DNA from: Alphaproteobacteria bacterium
Lineage (GTDB): Bacteria > Pseudomonadota > Alphaproteobacteria > DAOWDM01
NCBI GenBank assembly: GCA_030639035.1
Contig: DAOWDM010000205.1
Coordinates: forward strand, 1-12,625
DNA: 12,625 nt
Direction: 5' to 3'
Within the stretch, counting starts at the first letter, position 1. Every line of letters begins with the position of its first letter. Positions 6,146 to 12,625 of this stretch are shown piece by piece. The position numbers and the translations under genes are program-made. The notes below the pieces were generated by a model that searched no databases, was not told where the DNA came from, and was given only the letters and a program-made list of their open reading frames with translations.

Positions 6146-8737
6146 CTAGTTCGATGTTCCGTTTATTACTTCTTTTACTTTTGCTGCTAAATCATTAAGA
6201 CTGAAAGGCTTTGCAAGAAAATTAAAATCAGGGGAATCTGCAAGGTCTTTACGAGCAACATCTTCTGAATAGCCTGAAATAAGAATTACTTTAATATCAG
6301 AATATTCTGCACACACCAGTCCAGCTAGAGTTGCTCCGTCCATTCCTGGCATAATCATATCAGTTATCAGCACGTCTATATTAGGATTTTCCTTAACAAT
6401 TTCTATAGCTTCCTCTCCGCAAGTGGCTTCGAGAATAGAATAGCCTTTATTGCACAAAGCTCTTGTAGCAAAAGCTCTGACAGCATCTTCATCTTCAACA
6501 AACAGAATAAGACCTTCTCCTGTTAAGTCTGCTTTTTCTGATTTTATGTTTGCCGTTTTTGGAGTCGATTCTGGCAAGTTATTTTTCTTATCAGAAGAAA
6601 AAAGATTAAGCTGCTTGGATTCTTTTATATTAGGTTTTGCAGATTCTGGCTGTACTTCAATTTCATCTGCATCATATTTTGGAAGACAAATAGTAAAAGT
6701 AGTTCCTTCTCCTGCTTCGCTGTTTACAGTAATAAATCCGCCTGTCTGACGGATAATTCCATAAACTGTAGACAATCCTAATCCTGTGCCGTGTCCACGT
6801 TCTTTGGTTGTAAAAAACGGTTCAAAGATTCTATCTGCAATGTCTTTTGGGATACCGCTTCCTGTGTCGCTGACTTCTATTGCTACACATTCGCCTTTTG
6901 GAACAATTTCAGTATTGCTTTCTATCATCTCGTCAAAAGTTGATTTTTCAGTACGAACAGTAAGAGTTCCTCCGCCTGACATTGCATCACGAGCATTTAC
7001 AGCTAGATTTATTATTACTTGATCAAACTGCCCAGTGTCGACTCTTACAAGCCCTAAATCTCTGCCGTGAATAAGCTTTAGTTCTACTGATTCTCCAAGT
7101 AAACGTCTTAAAAGATGAGAGAGTTCTGCAAAGGCTGATGTAACGTCCAGCATACGAGGTCTTAAAGGCTGGCTTCTGGAAAAAGCAAGAAGCTGGCGGA
7201 CTAAATTCGCTGCACGGTTGGAGTTTTGTTTTATCTGCATAATATCTGCAAATGACGGATCATCGGGTCCGTGCCTTTGCAATAGTAAATCTGAAAAGCC
7301 TATCATAGCAGTTAAAAGATTGTTGAAATCATGGGCTATACCACCAGCGAGCTGTCCCATAGCCTGCATTTTCTGTGCTTGTGCAAACTGTTCTTCAAGA
7401 TTTTTGCGGTCTGTTGTATCAATAAAATGCAGTACCAAACCATCAACATCTAAATTACCATTTTTCATTTGCCGCCACATTGGGCTTACAAACATAGAAG
7501 CAACAACTTCATATTTTGACGTATGATGCTCATTAGAAATTCTGACTTCCATATGAGCACCTGAAACTGTGTTCATAATAACTTTAGAGAGCTGGCTTTC
7601 GACACTTGCCCTATCCTCTCCGTCAATACATATGACAAAAGGTCCGCCTACAAGTTCGTCTCTTTTTTTACTGACAAGCCTTAAAAAAGCAGCATTGCAA
7701 TCGGCTATAGTTCCATCAATATCAACGAATGCTATCCCTACTGGAGCATCATCAAAAAGCCAGCTAAACTGTCTTTCCGCAACATGAAAAACCTGTTCTT
7801 TATTACATTCTGGAACAACGTCTCTGACGACTACGGCACGAACCATAGTTTCGCCTGAATCGTCATAGTTTGAATGAGAAACAAAAGCATCAAAATCTGC
7901 CCCTGTTTTGGTATGAAATCTTAGCTCTCCCTGCCAAGCTCCGTCTGTATCTGGATATGCTGTTTCATCAAGCAGAGCTTTTAATCGCAAACCAACAAGA
8001 GAATCTCTTGAATGTCCAAGCCACTCAGCTAATTTAAGATTTACAAAACGCAAACAGCCTTCGGAATCCAGCGAATATAGTCCAACTGGCAAGAAATCAA
8101 GAAAATCTGATAAATTGTCTCGTTCCTGTTTAAGTATTTCGTCCATATTCTTACGAGCTGTAATTTCTTTAGCACTCCACAAAAATGGGACTTTAGAACT
8201 AAACTCATTCAAGCAAGAAAATTCTGAACCAGTTAGAGGACGCACAGAAATTTTATACCACTCAGAAATCGTCTCTCCTTCATGGTTTTCTTTCAGCACT
8301 AGTTCTACATCTTCGGAAAGTCCAATTTTTACAGCATTTTCAAGACGTTCTAGTGCGTTTTTTGACGATTCATCATCAACAGCTTTGGAAACTAAGACTT
8401 CATAAGGGCTGTGTTTTGGATTTTCGCACCAAAAATCTTCTCCTTTTGAATTGCTAAGAAAGACTTGCCCGTTTTTATCTACTAAACAGCGGGCACTTTC
8501 TTCGGCATCAAGCAAAGATTTAGCAATATAGCCAAGAGTGAAAACTTTTTTACTGACAAATGCTGCCTGAAAAACTATTACAAAAGCTACTGCTCCGACA
8601 ACAAAAACACCAGCTGTCCATACGTTAGTCACAACAGGCAGAAACGAGAAACCAGCCAGTATTGCACCAACAAGCACCAGCAGTCCGCATTGCAGCCTTA
8701 CATCAGGACGGTACTTGTTTTTTAAGCCGCATAACAT
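6146..8737 (-). CDS. cckA: Hybrid sensor histidine kinase CckA
   Basis: CckA is the membrane-bound hybrid kinase/phosphatase that feeds phosphate through ChpT to CtrA (and CpdR), controlling cell cycle and flagellar genes in alphaproteobacteria. The 863-residue product has two membrane segments at about residues 15-35 and 40-61. Two or three PAS-like regions follow, at roughly 72-192 (weak), 210-307 and 322-442. The HisKA helix carries H469 in AGGIAHDFNN. The ATPase domain has an N-box near N577-N581, DTGSGIP at 624-630, FEPFFTTK at 638-645 and GHGTGLGLS at 648-656. A low-complexity linker at about 687-741 leads to a receiver domain with phosphoacceptor D793 (ITDMIMPG). Caulobacter CckA is shorter (691 residues); the extra length looks like additional PAS sequence and linker. 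The start at 8737 is chosen because AGAGG lies nine bases ahead. It overlaps the end of flhB by 35 bases, which suggests translational coupling. An ATG at 8836 would overlap flhB by 134 bases and add no recognisable domain. Confidence 0.92.
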   Translation of the reverse strand: MLCGLKNKYRPDVRLQCGLLVLVGAILAGFSFLPVVTNVWTAGVFVVGAVAFVIVFQAAFVSKKVFTLGYIAKSLLDAEESARCLVDKNGQVFLSNSKGEDFWCENPKHSPYEVLVSKAVDDESSKNALERLENAVKIGLSEDVELVLKENHEGETISEWYKISVRPLTGSEFSCLNEFSSKVPFLWSAKEITARKNMDEILKQERDNLSDFLDFLPVGLYSLDSEGCLRFVNLKLAEWLGHSRDSLVGLRLKALLDETAYPDTDGAWQGELRFHTKTGADFDAFVSHSNYDDSGETMVRAVVVRDVVPECNKEQVFHVAERQFSWLFDDAPVGIAFVDIDGTIADCNAAFLRLVSKKRDELVGGPFVICIDGEDRASVESQLSKVIMNTVSGAHMEVRISNEHHTSKYEVVASMFVSPMWRQMKNGNLDVDGLVLHFIDTTDRKNLEEQFAQAQKMQAMGQLAGGIAHDFNNLLTAMIGFSDLLLQRHGPDDPSFADIMQIKQNSNRAANLVRQLLAFSRSQPLRPRMLDVTSAFAELSHLLRRLLGESVELKLIHGRDLGLVRVDTGQFDQVIINLAVNARDAMSGGGTLTVRTEKSTFDEMIESNTEIVPKGECVAIEVSDTGSGIPKDIADRIFEPFFTTKERGHGTGLGLSTVYGIIRQTGGFITVNSEAGEGTTFTICLPKYDADEIEVQPESAKPNIKESKQLNLFSSDKKNNLPESTPKTANIKSEKADLTGEGLILFVEDEDAVRAFATRALCNKGYSILEATCGEEAIEIVKENPNIDVLITDMIMPGMDGATLAGLVCAEYSDIKVILISGYSEDVARKDLADSPDFNFLAKPFSLNDLAAKVKEVINGTSN

Positions 8738-9776
8738 AACCGATAACCTCTGCAACAGCCTTAAAATGCTCTGGTGGAATGAATTGATCAACCTCAGCAG
8801 AAGCAAAAAGAGCTCTTGCCAAAGGCGGATTTTCAACTATAGGCACTTCATGTTCTGCTGCAATTTCCTTAAACTTTAATGCTAAAAAATCAAGCCCTTT
8901 AGCAACCACTTTTGGAGCGTCCATCGCTTCCATATCATAAACTAATGCCACCGCATAGTGTGATGGATTTGTAACTACTACATCAGCCGTTTCAACAGCT
9001 TTTAACATATTTTGCCTGAAACGCTCCATACGGATTGAACGAATTCTTGCTTTTACCTGAGGATCACCTTCAGATTGTTTGTGTTCGTCCTTAACTTCCT
9101 GTTTGGTCATTTTCAGTTTTTTATTATGGCTATAGCGTGTATATGAAATATCTATAACAGCTACAACTATCATTACCATAATTACAACTACGACTAATAA
9201 CAATATAATTTCATAAAGCTGCATTAAAATTGCAGAAATTCCCATACTGGGCAAGACAGGGATAACTTCTAGCCTAGGCTTAACTACAAGCCAAGCCCCT
9301 CCAATAATAGCTGCAAGTTTAATAAAGCCAAAAAAAGCCTCTACAATTTTTTTTACAGAAATTAATCTTTTGAAACCTTTTAGCGGATTTATATTGTTAA
9401 GCTTTGGCTCCATTTTTTTTGGTGCATATAGAAATCCTACCTGAGTTAAAACTGATAGCAGTGCCAAAAGTGTAAACATTCCAGCTGGAATTATCAAAAT
9501 CCACCCAAGATCAAGAAAAAGGTCTTTCAAAAGCTTAATCAAATGAAAGGTATCCATAGGAATTTCATGTATGTTTCCTATAAATTTTCGCAGCAGCATA
9601 GTAATATTACGCATAATGCTTGGAATAAGTGCCCACAACAGAATCAAGCCAGCAAAAAGCATAAACCAGCTTTGCGTTTCTTTTGAGATAGGAACATCGC
9701 CTTCATCTCTTGCTTTGCTCAAACGCTTGGAGGTCGGTTCTTCAGTCTTTGAGGAATCGTCATCATCTTCTGCCAT
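8703..9776 (-). CDS. flhB: Flagellar export switch protein FlhB
   Basis: FlhB sits in the inner membrane at the flagellar type III export gate. Its cytoplasmic domain switches the substrate class from rod/hook to filament after self-cleavage. The 357-residue product begins with the usual charged segment (SSKTEEPTSKRLSKARDEGDVP). It has four membrane segments at about 37-57, 88-112, 143-165 and 183-208, then the conserved helix with MTKQEVKDEHKQSEGDP. The cleavage site reads N270-P271-S272-H273 (NPSHYAVAL) rather than the usual NPTH, keeping the N-P bond, the hydroxyl and the histidine. The rest (PKVVAKGLDFLALKFKEIA, IVENPPLARALF) is typical. The ATG lies six bases after the fliR stop without a strong ribosome binding site, consistent with coupled translation. 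The 3' end overlaps cckA by 35 bases. Confidence 0.97.
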   Translation of the reverse strand: MAEDDDDSSKTEEPTSKRLSKARDEGDVPISKETQSWFMLFAGLILLWALIPSIMRNITMLLRKFIGNIHEIPMDTFHLIKLLKDLFLDLGWILIIPAGMFTLLALLSVLTQVGFLYAPKKMEPKLNNINPLKGFKRLISVKKIVEAFFGFIKLAAIIGGAWLVVKPRLEVIPVLPSMGISAILMQLYEIILLLVVVVIMVMIVVAVIDISYTRYSHNKKLKMTKQEVKDEHKQSEGDPQVKARIRSIRMERFRQNMLKAVETADVVVTNPSHYAVALVYDMEAMDAPKVVAKGLDFLALKFKEIAAEHEVPIVENPPLARALFASAEVDQFIPPEHFKAVAEVIGYVMRLKKQVPS

Positions 9777-9782
9777 TACAAT

Positions 9783-10544
9783 CTACCCGTGTGATAAAAA
9801 TTGGTACATGGATTCTTCAAAATATTTCATAAACCACATCATAATTGTTGATACAGTAATTATTAATAAAGAAAAACCACAATACAGCTTAATCGGAAGT
9901 GCAATAAAGAAAATATTTAACTGCGGCATAAGACGTGAAACAAGCCCCATTCCAGTATGAAAAACAATTGCAAAAACTACAAAAGGTGCTGCCAGTTGAA
10001 ATCCTATATGAAAACTTTTATTTAATACATCGATTAACACACTGGAAAAATCACCCATCATCAGTGGTTTCCCTGGGATAAACAATGAATAGCTGTTAAT
10101 CACTGCCACCAACATCAAATGATGAAGATTTGTAGCAAAAATAAGAATAATAGCAACAAGGCTTATAAACGCTGTAAGCACTTCTGACTGAGCTCCTGCT
10201 ACAGGGTCAAAAGCACGAGCATTTGCAAGACCAATAGCCATGCTCATCTTATTTCCTGCTAAACTAAGAGCGGACACAAGAATACGAGGATAAAACGCCA
10301 AAAAAAGCCCTATTGTAGCTTCTGTAATAATCAGCAAAGACAACTCAACAGCATTATCAGTCTTTACTGGCAAAGAATCCCTCACCAACGGTTCAACCAG
10401 AATACATATAGCAAGAGCAAGAGATAAACGTTGACGCATAGTAAGATATGTCGAAAAACCTGGCAGGAAAGCAAAAGCCGTACCAAAACGAGTAAAAACA
10501 ATCATAAAGCTGTAAACTTCAAGAGCTAGGAGTTCTTCAAGCAT
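9783..10544 (-). CDS. fliR: Flagellar export gate protein FliR
   Basis: FliR is a polytopic component of the FliPQR export gate in the inner membrane. The product has 253 residues, the normal length. Hydrophobic segments are spread along it (about 11-30, 38-55, 66-90, 122-150, 182-205 and 210-238). Conserved FliR stretches are recognisable: FTRFGTAFAFLPGFS near the N-terminus, GFQLAAPFVVF at 181-191, and RLMPQLNIFFIALPIK at 204-219. The ATG follows the fliQ stop after three bases with no visible ribosome binding site, so translation is probably coupled to fliQ. Confidence 0.96.
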   Translation of the reverse strand: MLEELLALEVYSFMIVFTRFGTAFAFLPGFSTYLTMRQRLSLALAICILVEPLVRDSLPVKTDNAVELSLLIITEATIGLFLAFYPRILVSALSLAGNKMSMAIGLANARAFDPVAGAQSEVLTAFISLVAIILIFATNLHHLMLVAVINSYSLFIPGKPLMMGDFSSVLIDVLNKSFHIGFQLAAPFVVFAIVFHTGMGLVSRLMPQLNIFFIALPIKLYCGFSLLIITVSTIMMWFMKYFEESMYQFLSHG

Positions 10545-10547
10545 GTT

Positions 10548-10814
10548 TTATGACGCTATAAGCATACGGTCGAACATGCTGTAGGTAAACAACGTAAGTT
10601 CTTTCAGCATAAATGGCATAAAAAGAATAATTGCAATAAACACTGCCAACACTTTTGGAACAAACACCAAAGTCATTTCCTGAATAGACGTTAATGTCTG
10701 GAATATAGATATAAACAAACCAACAATCATTCCTGTAAAAAGCAGAGGAGAAACCACCTTTACAAGCACAAGCACACAGTCCTTGGTTATGTCCAAAACT
10801 TCAGCTTCATTCAT
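10548..10814 (-). CDS. fliQ: Flagellar export gate protein FliQ
   Basis: FliQ is the small subunit of the FliPQR export gate. The 88-residue product has the two-helix form of the family: membrane segments at about residues 13-38 and 48-72, joined by the conserved polar loop QTLTSIQEMTLVFVPK. The C-terminus (FDRMLIAS) is typical. The start at 10814 has a G-run (CGGGG) about eight bases ahead, a modest ribosome binding site. It is separated from fliE by an unusual 290-base spacer of repeats, while downstream it is packed tightly against fliR. Confidence 0.96.
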   Translation of the reverse strand: MNEAEVLDITKDCVLVLVKVVSPLLFTGMIVGLFISIFQTLTSIQEMTLVFVPKVLAVFIAIILFMPFMLKELTLFTYSMFDRMLIAS

Positions 10815-10832
10815 AATTACTACCCCGTAAAA

Positions 10833-10990
10833 CCGTTCTTTTGCCCCATTACGTCGCCTGAGAACCTTGCTGAAATGCCCACGTACCTATGGGTACGCTC
10901 CGCTTCCATCAAGAACCACGCCTAGTACTGAAACAAAATCTTCGGTTTTTTTATGACCGCTCTTTTGCCCCATTATGTCGCCTGTAAACC
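10833..10990. repeat. Repeat unit bounded by a 34-base direct repeat
   Basis: Positions 10833-10866 and 10957-10990 are direct copies (CCGYTCTTTTGCCCCATTA at the left, ending AACC) matching at 30 of 34 positions, 124 bases apart. Between them is a hairpin, CGTACC-TATG-GGTACG at 10882-10897. The minus strand has a short open stretch across it, but a stop lies just upstream and there is no convincing start, so I do not call a gene. It looks like an intergenic repeat element or a decayed remnant. Confidence 0.6.
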
Positions 10991-10998
10991 CTCGTGTC

Positions 10999-11087
10999 GT
11001 CATTGTGAGGAGTGAAACGACGTGGCAATCTCACTTTTTTATATTATCGCTAATAGATTCTTACGTCGCTGTGCTACTCAGAATGAC
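10999..11087. repeat. Dispersed repeat, inverted pair
   Basis: Positions 10999-11029 (starting GTCATTGTGAGGAG, ending GTGGCAAT) match the reverse complement of 4871-4901 at 28 of 31 positions. At 11065-11087 a diverged copy of the 23-base core occurs in the opposite direction (20 of 23 matches to 4879-4901). The two face each other and make a large imperfect inverted repeat with GTCAT/ATGAC ends, the structure of a small non-coding mobile or fold-back element. It ends 17 bases from the fliE stop. Confidence 0.7.
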
Positions 11088-11104
11088 GATATAGTAGCCC
11101 CTCT

Positions 11105-11431
11105 CTAAACAGGCATTTTTATTATTTGCTGATAGGCTGACACAACTTTGTCTCGGACGGTTAATACTGTTTGCAAAGAAACTTCAGCATTTGCCACGGC
11201 AATTGCGACTTCACGCATATCTGCGTTGCCAGTTATTGCCTTCATACTGACTTTTTCGCTTTCTTTATTGGCTACTACAGCATCTTCAACAACATCTTTT
11301 ATTAAATCCGCAAAAGTTTCGCCTGCTGGTGTTACTCTTGCAGGCTTATTATTTTCAACAGGGCTAACATCAATAGCTCGTTTTGCTGCTGCATTGTATT
11401 GTGATAGTGCTGAACCGATATTAATTGCCAT
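11105..11431 (-). CDS. fliE: Flagellar hook-basal body protein FliE
   Basis: FliE joins the MS ring to the proximal rod and is among the first exported flagellar proteins. The 108-residue product has a variable N-terminal half and the conserved C-terminal helices. These include ADLIKDVVEDAV at 41-52 and AIAVANAEVSLQTVLTVRDK at 76-95, ending in the family hallmark AYQQIIKMPV. The ATG at 11431 has AAAGGA with its GGA nine or ten bases ahead. It follows flgC after 37 bases. Downstream the run to fliQ is interrupted by repeat DNA. Confidence 0.95.
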   Translation of the reverse strand: MAINIGSALSQYNAAAKRAIDVSPVENNKPARVTPAGETFADLIKDVVEDAVVANKESEKVSMKAITGNADMREVAIAVANAEVSLQTVLTVRDKVVSAYQQIIKMPV

Positions 11432-11468
11432 AATTCTTTATCCTTTCTTCAGCTCCTACTTTAACTCA

Positions 11469-11879
11469 TTATTTCATTATTTGCACTGTTTTTGCCAGCA
11501 TATCTTTTGAAGCACTCATAACTTTTAAGTTTGCTTCATAAGAACGCTGAGCTTCTTTCATATCCATTATTTCCACCAAAGTATTTACGTTCGGCAATTG
11601 TATATAGCCGTCTTTGTTTGCAGCAGGATGACTAGGTTCGTATTTTTTGCCAAAATCTGACTTATCTTTTATTATTTTGTTTGCTCTCACTGTTTTCACA
11701 CCCAATTCCTTATCAAGAACATTTTTAAAACCAACCATTTTCCTTCGATATGGTTCTTCTCCAGCTTTAGTTGCAAGAGAATCTGCATTTGCAAGGTTCT
11801 CGGAAACAACACGCAAACGCACTGCTTGAGCCTTCATACCTGAGACTGAAATTCTTGATGCCAACATCAAATCGTCCAT
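11469..11879 (-). CDS. flgC: Flagellar proximal rod protein FlgC
   Basis: FlgC is a proximal rod subunit exported by the flagellar type III system, so it has no Sec signal. The 136-residue product starts with the rod-protein helix (ASRISVSGMKAQAVRLRVVSENLANADS), followed by EEPYRRKMVGF. It ends with the conserved C-terminal helix carrying MKEAQRSYEANLKVMSASKDML. The ATG at 11879 has a strong AAGGAG six to eight bases ahead. It is 37 bases downstream of flgB and 37 bases upstream of fliE, clearly one operon. Confidence 0.97.
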   Translation of the reverse strand: MDDLMLASRISVSGMKAQAVRLRVVSENLANADSLATKAGEEPYRRKMVGFKNVLDKELGVKTVRANKIIKDKSDFGKKYEPSHPAANKDGYIQLPNVNTLVEIMDMKEAQRSYEANLKVMSASKDMLAKTVQIMK

Positions 11880-11916
11880 TTTTTTATCTCCTTATACGTA
11901 TCAGAAACGTACTAAA

Positions 11917-12372
11917 TTATCTTTTGCCAAGAGACATGGTAATCATTTTCATATGTTTCTTAAACAGTGTCGTTACCAAGTCATGCTGTTGTTGTGTTTC
12001 ACTCATTTTTACCATTTGGTCTTCAAGATTGACTGCATTTCCATCAACAGCAACCTCAAAAGGTTTTCTTATTTCTTTAACCCTGTACTCACCTTGATTA
12101 GGCAATGTTCCAGACATATGAGCATTATTAGTTCTAAAAGCACTTACTTTACGTCCACCTTCGGACATATGTGCGGTATTTGTTTTTGTCATTTGAACTT
12201 TAGATGTTTGCTTTAACAGCGTTGATTTAAAATCAATCGGAGTAAGGTCGCTTGCCTTATAACTTGGCGTATTGGCATTAGCTACATTTTTTGCAATTAC
12301 CGATTGTCGCTGATTAAGCCACTTCATTTGGCTGTTTGCCATTTTAAATAATGCTAAATTTTTAATATCCAT
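11917..12372 (-). CDS. flgB: Flagellar proximal rod protein FlgB
   Basis: FlgB is the first proximal rod subunit. With the start used here it has 151 residues. The N-terminal rod helix is typical: MDIKNLALFKMANSQMKWL, then RQSVIAKNVANANTPSYKASDL. The C-terminal helix contains VNLEDQMVKMSETQQQHD. A GTG at 12381 would add three residues but has no ribosome binding site. The ATG at 12372 has CAGGTG with six bases between it and the start, so I prefer it. It is the first gene of the minus-strand flagellar run, and its upstream region carries a CtrA-type site shared with the divergent gene at 12490. Confidence 0.94.
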   Translation of the reverse strand: MDIKNLALFKMANSQMKWLNQRQSVIAKNVANANTPSYKASDLTPIDFKSTLLKQTSKVQMTKTNTAHMSEGGRKVSAFRTNNAHMSGTLPNQGEYRVKEIRKPFEVAVDGNAVNLEDQMVKMSETQQQHDLVTTLFKKHMKMITMSLGKR

Positions 12373-12448
12373 CGCATTCACCTGAAAAACATACTCTGTT
12401 TATTATTTAATTATGGCATATGCATCTTAAAATTTTATGAATAGTGAT

Positions 12449-12463
12449 TTAAGTATTTTTTAA
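12449..12463. promoter_or_regulatory. Candidate CtrA-binding site (TTAA-N7-TTAA)
   Basis: The sequence TTAA-GTATTTT-TTAA is an exact match to the CtrA core motif. It lies in the 117-base divergent region, 77 bases from the flgB ATG and 27 bases from the start of the opposite gene. Class II flagellar operons are established CtrA targets in alphaproteobacteria. Further single TTAA words occur at 12407 and 12427. The region is very AT-rich, so a chance match is possible. No convincing sigma-70 or sigma-54 promoter was identified beside it. Confidence 0.5.
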
Positions 12464-12489
12464 AACCTTAGGTGATAAGACTCTAGGTT

Positions 12490-12625
12490 ATGAACAACGA
12501 AAAAAAACATGATGAGCGGTCTATTGCAATCGCTCTTGATTATAAGGCAGATAAAAGCAACGCTCCAAAAATTGTAGCAAGCGGGCGAGGTTATCTTGCG
12601 GAACAAATACTTGAAATTGCTTTTG
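12490..12625 (+). CDS. FlhB C-terminal-domain-like protein (partial)
   Basis: Only the first 45 residues are inside the window. They read MNNEKKHDERSIAIALDYKA followed by NAPKIVASGRGYLAEQILEIAF. This matches the part of the FlhB/YscU cytoplasmic domain just after the cleavage site (compare HYAVALVYDMEAMDAPKVVAKGLDFLALKFKEIA in the FlhB of this window), with no membrane part before it. Small stand-alone proteins of this type (about 90 residues, sometimes called FlhX) are common near flagellar genes, often with fliK. An in-frame TAG directly before the ATG shows that the protein starts here or later. The ribosome binding site is poor (TAGG two bases ahead). It is divergent from flgB and may share its control region. 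Confidence 0.8.
   Translation, partial: MNNEKKHDERSIAIALDYKADKSNAPKIVASGRGYLAEQILEIAF

Noticed and set aside
8738..8836. A longer CckA beginning at the ATG at 8836.
   Set aside because: It would overlap flhB by 134 bases and adds a segment with no counterpart that I recognise in CckA. The ATG at 8737 has a well-placed AGAGG and lies just before the membrane segments.
10833..10990. A small protein gene or insertion sequence in the fliE-fliQ gap.
   Set aside because: The open minus-strand stretch is short, closed by a nearby stop, and has no start with a ribosome binding site. No transposase-like sequence is present.
12373..12381. GTG start for FlgB at 12381.
   Set aside because: No ribosome binding site precedes it, while CAGGTG is well placed for the ATG at 12372.
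12411..12430. TGGCATATGC as a sigma-54 flagellar promoter.
   Set aside because: The GG and GC elements do not have the required ten-base spacing; position 12427-12428 is TT.

Overview
The window is an AT-rich stretch of a flagellated alphaproteobacterial chromosome. The assignment rests on three things. RecA has a clearly alphaproteobacterial sequence. A CckA-type hybrid kinase sits directly behind flhB. The gene order flgB-flgC-fliE-fliQ-fliR-flhB-cckA-recA-alaS is, from memory, the order found in Rhodospirillales-like alphaproteobacteria. A low-GC, possibly host- or gut-associated member of that group would fit, but that is inference. No phage, plasmid, transposase, CRISPR array, tRNA or rRNA gene was seen.

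Layout. Bases 3-290 (+) hold the last 95 codons of DNA topoisomerase I, ending in a lysine-rich pentapeptide-repeat tail. Bases 291-446 hold a palindromic intergenic repeat. Bases 447-839 (-) encode a small unrecognised membrane protein, and 952-2016 (+) a probable glycosyltransferase-like protein. The stop of the latter overlaps that of alaS (2013-4655, -). A 290-base spacer full of dispersed repeats separates alaS from recA (4947-6017, -). Upstream of recA is a perfect alphaproteobacterial SOS box (GAAC-N7-GAAC on the + strand). Next comes cckA (6146-8737, -), whose start lies inside the end of flhB. The flagellar run then reads, in genomic order, flhB, fliR, fliQ, a 290-base repeat-filled spacer, fliE, flgC and flgB. 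All are on the minus strand, so transcription runs flgB to cckA. At the right edge a divergent gene (12490 onward, +) begins a small FlhB-C-terminal-like protein.

How the genes work together. FlgB, FlgC and FliE build the proximal rod and its junction with the MS ring. FliQ, FliR and FlhB are integral membrane parts of the flagellar type III export gate. CckA is the hybrid kinase that, through ChpT, phosphorylates the cell-cycle and flagellar regulator CtrA. The divergent promoter region in front of flgB carries an exact TTAA-N7-TTAA CtrA-type half-site pair. This suggests a loop in which CtrA controls an operon ending in the gene for its own upstream kinase. RecA and AlaS are housekeeping genes; recA appears to be under LexA control.

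Most of the window is conserved core genome. The parts most worth a second look are the CtrA-type site coupled to cckA, the NPSH variant of the FlhB self-cleavage motif next to a second FlhB-like gene, the repeat insertions (one splitting the flagellar run), the topA tail, and the two unrecognised genes on the left. I found no convincing wholly new system.
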